Shown here one piece after another: positions 12,559 to 20,995 of a stretch of 64,000 bases of DNA. The DNA is from Lysobacter oculi (GTDB taxonomy: Bacteria > Pseudomonadota > Gammaproteobacteria > Xanthomonadales > Xanthomonadaceae), in the NCBI RefSeq assembly GCF_003293695.1, contig NZ_CP029556.1, positions 72,001 to 136,000 of the forward strand, read 5' to 3'. The position numbers were made by a program, and so were the translations under genes. The number at the start of each line of letters is the position of its first letter. Positions within the stretch are counted from its first letter, which is position 1. The notes beneath the pieces were generated by a model that searched no databases, was not told the DNA's origin, and saw nothing but the letters and a program-made list of their open reading frames with translations.

Positions 12559-13644
12559 ATGCGCTTGAGTTCCCCCACGCAGGCCTTCGCCTGCCTGTTG
12601 CTTGCCGCTTCACTCACCGTGCTGCCCGGTTGCCGGGGCGGCAATGACGAAGCCGCGAAGAAAGGCGGCGACCGCGACCGCCCGGTGCCGGTCGGCATCG
12701 AGACCGTGCGCCAGCAGCCGTGGCAGGACACGGTGCAGGCGCTCGGTACGGTGCGTGCGCGGGAATCGGTGGATGTCACCGCCAAGGTCAGCGAGAGCGT
12801 GCAGCGCGTCCACTTCGAGAGCGGGCAGGAGGTCGGGCGCGGCGCGGTGCTGGTCACCCTGACCGGGCAGCAGCAACTGGCTGCCTTGCGCGCCGCCGAA
12901 GCCAGTGCCGCCGAAGCCGAACAGCTCTACCAGCGGCAGGCCCAGCTGGCCGCGCAGCAGTTGATCGCGCGCGCCTCGCTCGACAGCCAGCGCGCCACCC
13001 GCGACGCCGCCCGCGCGCAGGTCGCGCAGGTCCGCGCCAACCTCTCCGACCGGCAGATCCGCGCGCCGTTCGCCGGCGTGCTCGGCATCCGCCAGGTCAG
13101 CCCGGGCGCGCTGGTCACGCCGGGTACGGTCATCGCCACGCTGGACGACATCGCCCGCGTGTACGTGGACTTCCCGCTGCCGGAAGGCGCGCTCGCCGGT
13201 GCCGGGACCGGCCAGGCGGTGAGTGCGACCACCGCCGCATGGCCGGGCCGCAGCTTCGACGGCACCGTGTCCACCGTGTCCGCGCGCGTGGACGAGGGCA
13301 GCCGCGCCGCCACCGTGCGCGCCGACTTCCCCAATCCCGACCGTGCGCTCAAGCCCGGCATGTTGATGGAGGTGCGGCTGGCGCGTGGCGAAGCCCCGGC
13401 GCTGGTGGTGCCGGAAATCGCCGTGCAGCAGGTCGGCAGCGAGACCTTCGTGTGGCGGGTGAACGGCGACGGCAGCGTCGAGAAGGCGAATGTCGAAGTC
13501 GGCGGCCGCATCCCCGGCCAGGTCATGGTGTCGAAGGGCCTGGCCGCCGGTGATCGCGTGGTGACCGAAGGCGTCGGCAAGGTCAAGGCCGGCGCGAAGG
13601 TGGTCGAAGCCGGCGCGCCGCCGAAGCAGGCATCGGGCGGATGA
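12559..13644 (+). CDS. RND efflux periplasmic adaptor lipoprotein
   Basis: Membrane-fusion (adaptor) subunit of a tripartite RND efflux pump; about 361 aa from the chosen start. The N-terminus is a lipoprotein signal with lipobox L-P-G-C (Cys about residue 25), so the mature protein is probably lipid-anchored in the periplasm. Then come a lipoyl/barrel-sandwich half, a helical hairpin rich in Ala/Gln/Arg (about residues 95-160), the second lipoyl half (R-A-P-F-A-G-V-L-G), a beta-barrel and the membrane-proximal domain. ATG 12544 and a more upstream start are also possible; 12559 gives the cleanest signal peptide. A TACAAT box lies at 12526. The stop overlaps the pump gene (ATGA). No outer-membrane channel gene follows, so TolC or another channel is presumably used. 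Confidence 0.9.
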   Translation: MRLSSPTQAFACLLLAASLTVLPGCRGGNDEAAKKGGDRDRPVPVGIETVRQQPWQDTVQALGTVRARESVDVTAKVSESVQRVHFESGQEVGRGAVLVTLTGQQQLAALRAAEASAAEAEQLYQRQAQLAAQQLIARASLDSQRATRDAARAQVAQVRANLSDRQIRAPFAGVLGIRQVSPGALVTPGTVIATLDDIARVYVDFPLPEGALAGAGTGQAVSATTAAWPGRSFDGTVSTVSARVDEGSRAATVRADFPNPDRALKPGMLMEVRLARGEAPALVVPEIAVQQVGSETFVWRVNGDGSVEKANVEVGGRIPGQVMVSKGLAAGDRVVTEGVGKVKAGAKVVEAGAPPKQASGG

Positions 13645-16600
13645 AGATCTCCGACCTGTCGATCCGCCGGCCGGTGCTGGCGGTGGTGATGAGCCTGCTG
13701 CTGGTCGTGCTCGGCGTGATGGCCTTCACCCGGTTGACGCTGCGCGAACTGCCGGCCATCGACCCGCCCATCGTCTCGGTGCAGGTGAGCTATCCGGGCG
13801 CGTCGGCCAGCGTGGTCGAGACCCGGATCACCCAGACGCTGGAGGACGCGCTGTCCGGCATCGAGGGCATCAACACCATTGAGTCGCGCAGCCGCAACGG
13901 CAGCTCCGACATCAGCATCGAATTCCTGCCCACGCGCGACATCGAGGCCGCCGCCAACGACATCCGCAACGCGGTCAGCCGCGTCGCCGACCGCATGCCG
14001 GAAGAGGCCGACCCGCCGGAGATCAGCAAGGTCGAGAGCGACTCGGACCCGATCCTCTGGCTCAACCTGCGCTCCAGCAAGATGGACATGCTGCAGCTCA
14101 CCGACTACGCGCAGCGTTACCTGGTCGACCGCCTGTCCAGCCTGGAAGGCGTGGCGCAGGTGCGGCTGGGCGGTGGCCAGCGCTATGCGATGCGCGTGTG
14201 GCTGGATGGCGACGCGATGGCCGCGCGCGGCCTGACCGCCGCCGACATCGAAACCGCGCTGCGCAACGAGAACGTGGAACTGGGCGCGGGCCGCATCGAG
14301 TCGAAGGACCGCGACTTCATCCTGCGCGTGGCCCGCGACTACACCAGCGATGCGGCGTTCGCGGCGATGCCGGTCGGGCGCGGCAGCGACGGCTACGTGG
14401 TGCGGCTGGGCGATGTGGCGAAGGTGAAGCTGGAATCCGCCGAACGCCGCTCGTACTACCACAGCAATGGCGAACCGGCGATGGGCCTGGGCATCGTCAA
14501 GACCTCCACCGCCAACAGCCTCGATGTAGCCCGCGAAGCCAAGGCCGAGGCCGAACGCATCCAGAAAACCCTGCCCGAGGGCACCGAGATCTACGTCGCC
14601 TTCGACAGCACCACCTTCATCGACACCGCCGTCGAGCGCGTCTACGCCACCCTGCTGGAAGCGGTTGCGCTGGTGCTCATCGTCATCTGGCTGTTCCTGG
14701 GCAGCGTGCGTGCGGCGCTGATCCCGGCAGTCACGGTGCCGGTCTGCCTGATCGCCTCGTTCACCGCGCTGTGGGCGTTCGGTTTCACCATCAACCTGCT
14801 CACGTTGCTGGCGTTGGTGCTGTGTATCGGGCTGGTGGTCGATGACGCGATCGTGGTGGTGGAGAACATCCAGCGCCGCGTCGACCTGGGCGAACCGGCG
14901 CTGGTCGCCGCACGCCGTGGCACCGCGCAGGTGGCGTTCGCGGTGCTGGCGACGACGGCGGTGCTGATCGCGGTGTTCCTGCCGGTCGGCTTCCTGCAGG
15001 GCAATACCGGCCGCCTGTTCCGCGAGCTGTCGGTGGCGCTGGCCGCGGCGGTGGCGATTTCCGCCTTCGTCGCGCTCACGCTCACGCCGATGATGGCGTC
15101 GAAGCTGCTCAAGCCGCATGCCGGGCCGCACGCGGTGAAAGAGAATCGCGTCAGCGCCTGGCTCAACGCGCGCTTCGACAAGGTGGCGGTGGGCTACGGG
15201 AAGACGCTCGATCGCCACGTGCATCGCGTCGGTTTCTTCGGTGCGGCGATGGTGGTCTGCCTGCTCGCGATGGTGGCGCTGTTCAAGCTGCTGCCCAGCG
15301 AACTGGCCCCGGCTGAGGATCGCGGCTCGTTCCAGCTGACGATGGAAGGACCGGAAGGCGCCGGCTTCGACTACACCGTGGCGCAGATGCAGAAGGTGGA
15401 GAAGATCCTCGGCGGCGAGATCGGCGAGGGCAAGCCGATCGTGCGCGCCAATCCGCGCGTGCCCGGCAGCTTCGGTGCCAGCGAGGAAATGCACACCGGC
15501 CGCGCCAGCATCTTCCTGCAGGACTGGCACGAACGCAGCCAGTCCACCGCCGAAGTGGCCGAGGCCCTGCAGAAGAAGTTCTCCGGGCTCAACGGCGTGC
15601 GCGTGCGCACGCAGGTGGGTGGCGGCCTGGTGCGCACGCGCGGCCAGCCGTTCCAGATGGTGCTGGGTGGACCGGACTACGCCGAACTCGCCCAGTGGCG
15701 CGACATCCTGCTGGCCAAGATGGATGAGAACCCCGGCCTGACCGGCGCGGATTCCGACTACAAGGAAACCCGGCCGCAGATGCGCGTGCTGATCGACAAG
15801 GCGCGTGCGGCGGATCTCGGCGTCACCGCGACAGCCATCGGTCGCGCGCTGGAGACGATGATGGGCGGCCGCCGCGTCACCACCTTCGTCGACAACGGCG
15901 AGGAATACGACGTGATGCTGCAGGCCGGCCGCGACGCGCGCGCTTCCATCGCCGACCTCGATGCGCTGCAGGTGCGTGGCCGCGACGGTACGCTGATCCC
16001 GCTCGGCAACCTGGTCACGCTGAAGGAAATCGCCGAGCCGGCCAGCTTCAACCGCTTCAACCGCCTGCGCTCCATCACGTTGTCCGCCGGTCTTGCGCCG
16101 GGCTATCGACTGGGCGATGCCGTGGCCTGGGCGCAGGACACCGCCCGCGCCGAACTGCCCGACCACGCACAGATCAGCTGGAAGGGCGAGTCGCGCGAAC
16201 TGCAGCAGTCCGGTGGCGAAGTGCTGCTGACCTTCGCGATGGCGCTGCTGATCGTCTATCTGGCCTTGGCCGCGCAGTTCGAAAGCTTCCTGCACCCGCT
16301 GGTGATCATGCTCACCGTGCCGCTGGGTGTGCTCGGCGCGTTGATCGGCCTGTGGATCAGCGGCGGCACGCTCAACCTGTTCTCGCAGATCGGCATCGTG
16401 ATGCTGGTCGGGCTGGCGGCGAAGAACGGCATCCTGATCGTCGAATTCGCCAACCAGTTGCGCGATGCCGGCCGCAGCGTCCACGAAGCCATCGTCGAAG
16501 CCGCGTCGGTGCGCCTGCGCCCGATCCTGATGACCTCCATCGCCACCATCATGGGCGCGGTGCCGCTGGTGCTGGCCGGCGGCCCGGGCTCGGCCAGCCG

Positions 16601-16775
16601 CGGCACCATCGGCATCGTGGTGATCTTCGGGCTCGCCTTCTCCACCTTCCTGTCGCTGTTCGTGGTGCCGGCGTTCTACGCGCTGCTGGCGCCGCGCACG
16701 AAGTCGCCGGAAGCGCTCTCGCGCCGGCTGGAAGAACTCGAAGCCGACACCCCGCAGGCCGGAGGCCACGCATGA
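13641..16775 (+). CDS. RND efflux transporter permease (HAE1-type)
   Basis: Inner-membrane proton-driven pump of 1044 aa, the normal size for hydrophobe/amphiphile RND transporters. It has an N-terminal helix, a large periplasmic loop, a block of six helices with the conserved G-L-V-V-D-D-A-I-V-V-V-E-N proton-relay region (about residues 394-408), a second periplasmic loop, and the final helix block containing G-L-A-A-K-N-G-I-L-I-V-E-F. It is translationally coupled to the adaptor gene upstream (ATGA overlap) and to the methyltransferase downstream (ATGA overlap). Substrates cannot be read from the sequence; multidrug, detergent or biocide export is typical. No local regulator gene is present. 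Confidence 0.94.
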   Translation: MKISDLSIRRPVLAVVMSLLLVVLGVMAFTRLTLRELPAIDPPIVSVQVSYPGASASVVETRITQTLEDALSGIEGINTIESRSRNGSSDISIEFLPTRDIEAAANDIRNAVSRVADRMPEEADPPEISKVESDSDPILWLNLRSSKMDMLQLTDYAQRYLVDRLSSLEGVAQVRLGGGQRYAMRVWLDGDAMAARGLTAADIETALRNENVELGAGRIESKDRDFILRVARDYTSDAAFAAMPVGRGSDGYVVRLGDVAKVKLESAERRSYYHSNGEPAMGLGIVKTSTANSLDVAREAKAEAERIQKTLPEGTEIYVAFDSTTFIDTAVERVYATLLEAVALVLIVIWLFLGSVRAALIPAVTVPVCLIASFTALWAFGFTINLLTLLALVLCIGLVVDDAIVVVENIQRRVDLGEPALVAARRGTAQVAFAVLATTAVLIAVFLPVGFLQGNTGRLFRELSVALAAAVAISAFVALTLTPMMASKLLKPHAGPHAVKENRVSAWLNARFDKVAVGYGKTLDRHVHRVGFFGAAMVVCLLAMVALFKLLPSELAPAEDRGSFQLTMEGPEGAGFDYTVAQMQKVEKILGGEIGEGKPIVRANPRVPGSFGASEEMHTGRASIFLQDWHERSQSTAEVAEALQKKFSGLNGVRVRTQVGGGLVRTRGQPFQMVLGGPDYAELAQWRDILLAKMDENPGLTGADSDYKETRPQMRVLIDKARAADLGVTATAIGRALETMMGGRRVTTFVDNGEEYDVMLQAGRDARASIADLDALQVRGRDGTLIPLGNLVTLKEIAEPASFNRFNRLRSITLSAGLAPGYRLGDAVAWAQDTARAELPDHAQISWKGESRELQQSGGEVLLTFAMALLIVYLALAAQFESFLHPLVIMLTVPLGVLGALIGLWISGGTLNLFSQIGIVMLVGLAAKNGILIVEFANQLRDAGRSVHEAIVEAASVRLRPILMTSIATIMGAVPLVLAGGPGSASRGTIGIVVIFGLAFSTFLSLFVVPAFYALLAPRTKSPEALSRRLEELEADTPQAGGHA

Positions 16776-17581
16776 GCCGTTCACCGTGGCAGGGCACGCG
16801 CTGGAAACCGGAAGCGCCGGAAGCCGCACCATCCACACCCACGCGCGACCCGCGCGAACTCCGCATCTACGGCGTGAACGCGGTGCAGGCGCTGTTCGCA
16901 CGCCGGCCGGAAGCGCTGCGCAAGCTCTATCTGGCCGAAGCACGCATGCCGCAGTTGAAGGCGATGCTGAAGTGGTGCGCCGCGAACCGCGTCGGCTATC
17001 GCGTGGTGGCCGAGGACGACCTGCGCAAGCTCGCCGCCAGCGCGCACCACGAAGGCGTGGTCGCCGATGTGCAGCGCGAGCCGCCGCAATCGCTGGCCGA
17101 GTGGCTGGCCGCCCTGCCCGAAGGCCCGTGCTGCGCGTTGTGGCTGGATGGCGTGGGCAACCCGCACAACCTGGGCGCGATCCTGCGCAGCGCCGCGCAC
17201 TTCGGCGTGGCCGGCCTGCTGCTGCCTTCCAGCAGCGACCTGCAGCTGTCGGGTGCCGCCGCGCGCGTGGCGGAAGGTGGCGCGGAGTCGGTGCCGTTCG
17301 TGCGGATGGGCGATGCGGCTTCGGACATCGACGCGCTGCATCGCGCCGGTTTCACTTTGGCCGCGACGCTGGTCTCCGGCGGCGACGACCTCTTCGCCAC
17401 GCCGATGCCGCAGCGCCTCGTCTATGTGATGGGCGCGGAACAGAGCGGCATGGATCGCGGATTCGCCGCGCGCTGCGACCTTCGGCTGTCGATCCCCGGC
17501 AGCGGCGCGGTGGAAAGCCTCAACGTGGCGAGCGCGACCGCCGTGCTGCTGGCGCAGTGGGCCTCGCGCGCCCGCGCCTGA
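16772..17581 (+). CDS. SpoU/TrmH-family RNA 2'-O-methyltransferase
   Basis: A 269-aa SPOUT-class RNA methyltransferase using S-adenosylmethionine to methylate ribose 2'-OH in rRNA or tRNA. The N-terminal substrate-binding domain (about residues 30-100) resembles that of RlmB/YfiF-type enzymes, starting at I-Y-G-V-N-A-V. The three SpoU motifs are present: N-P-H-N-L-G-A-I-L-R-S (about residue 126), Y-V-M-G-A-E-Q-S-G-M (about residue 218), and S-L-N-V-A-S-A-T-A-V (about residue 249). The ATG overlaps the RND permease stop by 4 bases, an unusual pairing of RNA modification with efflux. The target nucleotide is not evident. Confidence 0.88.
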   Translation: MSRSPWQGTRWKPEAPEAAPSTPTRDPRELRIYGVNAVQALFARRPEALRKLYLAEARMPQLKAMLKWCAANRVGYRVVAEDDLRKLAASAHHEGVVADVQREPPQSLAEWLAALPEGPCCALWLDGVGNPHNLGAILRSAAHFGVAGLLLPSSSDLQLSGAAARVAEGGAESVPFVRMGDAASDIDALHRAGFTLAATLVSGGDDLFATPMPQRLVYVMGAEQSGMDRGFAARCDLRLSIPGSGAVESLNVASATAVLLAQWASRARA

Positions 17582-17588
17582 GCCGCGA

Positions 17589-18974
17589 TTACTTCTTCGC
17601 TTCCGCCGGCTTGGGCGCGCTGCCGAATCCGCCATCGGCATTCGCCACCATCCATGTCCACGCGGTGTAGGCGGCCACGTTCTGGCGCAGCGATTTCGGA
17701 TCGACCTTGTCCAGCGTGTCGTCCGGCGTGTGGTGCAGGTCGAAGTAGTGCTCGCCTTCGCGGCCGAGATAGCCGGCGGCCACGCCCATCGCCTCGAGCA
17801 GCTCCATCTCGGATTCGGCGCCGCCCTTGTGCGGCGTGTACTGGATGCCGAGCGGCGCGAGCACGTCGGCCACCTGCTGCATCGCCGGGTCGGCATCGGC
17901 ATGCCACTGGCCGCCGAGCGTTTCGATCAGGCCGACGCCGGAATCGCTCTCGGCGACGATGGCATGCGAAGCGACATCATTCTTCATCGACTCCGCATAC
18001 ACGCGGCCGCCCGCGTAACCCTGTTCCTCGTTGGCGAAGGCGATCACCCGGATCGTGCGCGCGGGGCGCAGGCCGGCCTTCTTGATCAGCGCGCCGGTGG
18101 CCATGGTGGTGGCGATGCCGATGCCGTCATCCACCGCGCCGGTGCCGAGATCCCACGAATCGAGATGGGCGGCGATGGCGACGATCTCCTTAGGCCGGCT
18201 GCGCCCGGTGATCTCGCCGATCACGTTCTGCGAGGTGTAGCTGCCGTTGAAGCCGCAGTCCAGCGCGAGGTGCAGCGTGGTCGGGCCGCGCTTGGCGAGG
18301 CGCGCGAGCTGGTCGGCATCGGGGTTGGCCAGCGCCGCCGAAGGTACCGCGCCCTGCACGGTGGGCGAAAGCGCCATGCCGGTATGCGGGTTGCGATGCC
18401 AGTCGGTGCCGGCCGAGCGCATCACGAAGGCCGACGCGCCGGTGCGGATCGCCTCGCGCGGGCCGTCGCGGCGGATCCGCGAGCCCACGCCGTAATTCGC
18501 CATCACCACATCGACGAACAGGATCTTGCCCTTCAGCGAGCCGTCCGCCATGGCCTTCAGCGCGTCCATGGAATCGAAGCGCACCACCTCGGCTTCGACC
18601 GTGCCGCCCGGGCTGCCGCCGAGCGCGGTCACCGCCAGCGCCTGCGAATGCGGGCCGACGACGCGCGCCGATTCACTTCGACGGATCCACAGCGGAAACG
18701 TCGCGTCCTGCGTCCACACGCGGTCATAGCCGAGCGCCTTGAACTTCGCCTTCGCCCAAGCCACGCCGCGCGCGTCGTGCTCGGTGCCGGGCATGCGGTG
18801 GCCGACTTCGGTGGTCAGCGATTCCAGCACCTGCCAGCCGGTGTCGTCCTGCATCGCGGTGTCGCGGAGTTGCGTCGCCTGTTTCACCGCGGTCTGCGGG
18901 ATGCGGGTTTCGCGCGCCTGCACCGTGGAGGGCAGGGCGAGGGCAAGAGCGAGCATCGGCACGGCGAGGCGCAT
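17589..18974 (-). CDS. Secreted M28-family metallopeptidase
   Basis: A 461-aa precursor of the di-zinc M28 aminopeptidase/carboxypeptidase-Q-like group. Residues 1-20 are a signal peptide, so it acts in the periplasm or outside. A PA-type insert occupies about residues 130-230. Zinc ligands of the M28 fold are visible: His in A-A-H-L-D-S-W-D (about residue 272), Asp in A-V-D-D-G, the catalytic Glu pair in N-E-E-Q-G, Asp in A-E-S-D-S-G, and His in L-H-H-T-P-D-D (about residue 416). The C-terminus is Lys/Pro-rich. It is transcribed alone, converging with the SpoU gene (7-base gap). Confidence 0.9.
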   Translation of the reverse strand: MRLAVPMLALALALPSTVQARETRIPQTAVKQATQLRDTAMQDDTGWQVLESLTTEVGHRMPGTEHDARGVAWAKAKFKALGYDRVWTQDATFPLWIRRSESARVVGPHSQALAVTALGGSPGGTVEAEVVRFDSMDALKAMADGSLKGKILFVDVVMANYGVGSRIRRDGPREAIRTGASAFVMRSAGTDWHRNPHTGMALSPTVQGAVPSAALANPDADQLARLAKRGPTTLHLALDCGFNGSYTSQNVIGEITGRSRPKEIVAIAAHLDSWDLGTGAVDDGIGIATTMATGALIKKAGLRPARTIRVIAFANEEQGYAGGRVYAESMKNDVASHAIVAESDSGVGLIETLGGQWHADADPAMQQVADVLAPLGIQYTPHKGGAESEMELLEAMGVAAGYLGREGEHYFDLHHTPDDTLDKVDPKSLRQNVAAYTAWTWMVANADGGFGSAPKPAEAKK

Positions 18975-19073
18975 CGGCAGCTTCCAGAAACGACGAAGCC
19001 GCGAGCATAACGCGCGCGGCTCCGGCGGCCTTGACGCCCCACTTCCGGATGGAAGCGCAGCGATGGCGGGCGA

Positions 19074-19475
19074 TTACTTCTTCAGCGAATCGCGGATGTC
19101 GCGCAGCAGCAGCACTTCCTCGGCCGGGCCGGCTTCTTCCGCCGGCTTGCGCATGCGGTTGTAGGCCTTGAGGAACAGGAAGATGACGAAGGCGATCAGG
19201 ATGAAATCGATCACCGTCTGGATGAACGCGCCGTAGCGGATCGCGACTTCGGCGGCGATCTCCTTGCCGTCCGCGCCGATCTGCGCGGGCGAGACCACGT
19301 GCTTCCAGTCGCTGACGCTGACGCCGCCGGTCATCGCGCCGATCGCCGGCATGACGATGCCGTCCACCAGCGCTGTGACGATCTTGCCGAAGGCCGCGCC
19401 GATGACCACGCCGACCGCCAGGTCGACCACGTTGCCCTTGGCGATGAACTCCTTGAACTCGCTGATGATGCCCAT
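19074..19475 (-). CDS. mscL: Large-conductance mechanosensitive channel
   Basis: Emergency osmotic release valve of the inner membrane; 133 aa, full length. The amphipathic N-terminal helix begins [12 protein letters not shown]1 (about residues 15-40) contains the pore-lining [13 protein letters not shown] periplasmic loop follows, then TM2 (about residues 78-100) and a charged C-terminal bundle helix. The start is preceded by an AGAGAGGC ribosome site. It is monocistronic, with no adjacent partner. Confidence 0.96.
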   Translation of the reverse strand: MGIISEFKEFIAKGNVVDLAVGVVIGAAFGKIVTALVDGIVMPAIGAMTGGVSVSDWKHVVSPAQIGADGKEIAAEVAIRYGAFIQTVIDFILIAFVIFLFLKAYNRMRKPAEEAGPAEEVLLLRDIRDSLKK

Positions 19476-19535
19476 GTCGTGCCTCTCTTTGATTGTTGTT
19501 CTGGACGATGCCGAGACATGCGCGACGGGCCGAGA

Positions 19536-20273
19536 TTACCCGCTCCAAGCGCCTTCGACTATCGCCCCTTCGAGCCGGGCGCCGGTGCCGTCCAGCGTGG
19601 CTTCGAAGCGGTCGCCCACCTGCAGCGGCGCGACGCCGGCCGGCGTGCCCATGTAGATGAGGTCGCCAGCCTTCAGCGCATACAGCCGGGACAACTCGAT
19701 GAGGATGTCCGGCACGTCCCAGATCAGGTCGGCGAAGCGGCCCTGCTGGCGCAGTCCGCCGTTGATGCGCAGCGACAGGCCGAGCGCGTCGATGTCGCCG
19801 GTCGCGTCCTTCGCCCACAGGTCGCCGGCGACGGCGCAGGCATCGAAACTCTTGCCGGTGTCCCAGGGCAGGCCCTTGGCTTTGGCGGCGCCCTGCAGGT
19901 CGCGGCGGGTCAGGTCCAGCCCCACGCCGTAGCCGAGCACCAGCGCGGCGGCGGCATCGCGCGTGAGCACGCCGGCCGGTGCATCGCGGCCGAGCGCGAC
20001 GACCAGTTCGACTTCGTGCTGCAGGTCGGCGGTGCCCGGCGGATAGGGGACGACGCCATCGGCGACCAGCGCATCGGCGGGCTTGAGGAAGAAGATCGGC
20101 GTGCCGCGTTCGGCCTTCGACGCGGGCGCGGAGGCGCCCATCTCGCGGGCATGGTCGGCGAAGTTGCGACCCACGCAGTAGATGCGGCGGACCGGGAAGC
20201 CTGCATCGTCCATCCCCTCGATGCCGCGCACGGCGAGGCGCACGGGCGGGCGTGCGGGCACCAGGTCGGTCAT
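19536..20273 (-). CDS. Fumarylacetoacetate hydrolase-family enzyme
   Basis: A 245-aa metal-dependent enzyme of the FAH superfamily, which includes acylpyruvate hydrolases, oxaloacetate decarboxylases and maleylpyruvate-type hydrolases. It starts the fold at R-R-I-Y-C-V-G-R-N-F-A-D-H (about residues 28-40). The metal ligands fall in the H-E-V-E-L-V-V block (about residue 86) and G-L-D-L-T-R-R-D-L-Q (about residue 117). The late G-D-L-I-Y-M-G-T-P-A-G-V motif is intact. Length fits the small YcgM-like subgroup (acylpyruvase/oxaloacetate tautomerase-like). Substrate is inference; no degradation pathway genes are nearby. Confidence 0.87.
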   Translation of the reverse strand: MTDLVPARPPVRLAVRGIEGMDDAGFPVRRIYCVGRNFADHAREMGASAPASKAERGTPIFFLKPADALVADGVVPYPPGTADLQHEVELVVALGRDAPAGVLTRDAAAALVLGYGVGLDLTRRDLQGAAKAKGLPWDTGKSFDACAVAGDLWAKDATGDIDALGLSLRINGGLRQQGRFADLIWDVPDILIELSRLYALKAGDLIYMGTPAGVAPLQVGDRFEATLDGTGARLEGAIVEGAWSG

Positions 20274-20283
20274 GCGTCGGAAC

Positions 20284-20568
20284 TCAGTGGGCGTGTGGCA
20301 ACGCGCCGTGGCGCGCGTGGCGGAATTCGCCTTCGATCACCCGCGCACCGGCGGCCTGCGGGCGGCCGCGCTGGCGCAGGAGACGCCAGATGCCGGCACC
20401 GAGCAGCATCAACGCACCGACTGCGATGCCGACCACCAGCAGGACCAGCAGCAGGGCCACGCCGAGTAACGCGACCAGCACCCGCGTCAGCGGATGGCGC
20501 GGACGGCGCGCGGCGAAGCGTGCCTGCAGGCGGGTGATCTGCGGATGGTGCAGCCAGTGTGCGAACAT
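20284..20568 (-). CDS. Small single-span membrane protein, unknown
   Basis: A 94-aa protein with a basic N-terminal region (about residues 12-28), one long hydrophobic segment (about residues 29-60, Leu/Val/Ala/Gly-rich) and a basic cytoplasmic-type tail. The end is His-rich (H-A-R-H-G-A-L-P-H-A-H). Its stop lies 10 bases before the FAH-family gene start, so the two are probably one operon. No family was recognised. Coding bias and spacing support a real gene. Confidence 0.65.
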   Translation of the reverse strand: MFAHWLHHPQITRLQARFAARRPRHPLTRVLVALLGVALLLVLLVVGIAVGALMLLGAGIWRLLRQRGRPQAAGARVIEGEFRHARHGALPHAH

Positions 20569-20647
20569 CGAAGGCTCCGGGGCCCGGTCAATCGGGCAGC
20601 CAGTATCCGGCCCGAGGCGGCCGCAGATGTAAGGAGCCCGTTAAACC

Positions 20648-20980
20648 ATGACGCCCATCAGGTTGGAGATGATCGAGGACGGCGGCCTGGCGGAAACCGA
20701 GATGGCGGTCGAAGGCGCGCCGGAGTCGGTCATCCTGCATCGCAGCGGCAACGAGGTCCGCGCCTGGCTCAACGTCTGCCCGCATGCCGGGCGCCGGCTG
20801 GACTGGGCGCCGGGACAATTCCTGAAAAACCGCGACGGCCAGCTGATCTGCGCCGTGCATGGCGCGTGCTTCGAATTGCCGGGCGGCGAATGCGTGGGTG
20901 GGCCGTGTCGCGGCCAGTCGCTGCGTGCGGTCGCCGTGCAGGTGCGCGATGGCCTGGTGGAGCCGGTCGAAGGCGCCTGA
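20648..20980 (+). CDS. Small Rieske [2Fe-2S] protein
   Basis: A 110-aa single-domain Rieske-type iron-sulfur protein. The cluster ligands are visible as C-P-H-A-G (about residues 44-48) and C-A-V-H-G-A-C (about residues 75-81), that is C-x-H and C-x2-H. A P-G-G-E-C-x-G-G-P-C loop follows. Proteins of this size act as stand-alone electron carriers or as ferredoxin components with oxygenases, but no oxygenase gene is next to it. It is divergent from the small membrane protein gene and converges with the SLC13 permease gene, with a 15-base gap. Confidence 0.88.
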   Translation: MTPIRLEMIEDGGLAETEMAVEGAPESVILHRSGNEVRAWLNVCPHAGRRLDWAPGQFLKNRDGQLICAVHGACFELPGGECVGGPCRGQSLRAVAVQVRDGLVEPVEGA

Positions 20981-20995
20981 GGCACCGGCCCCGCT

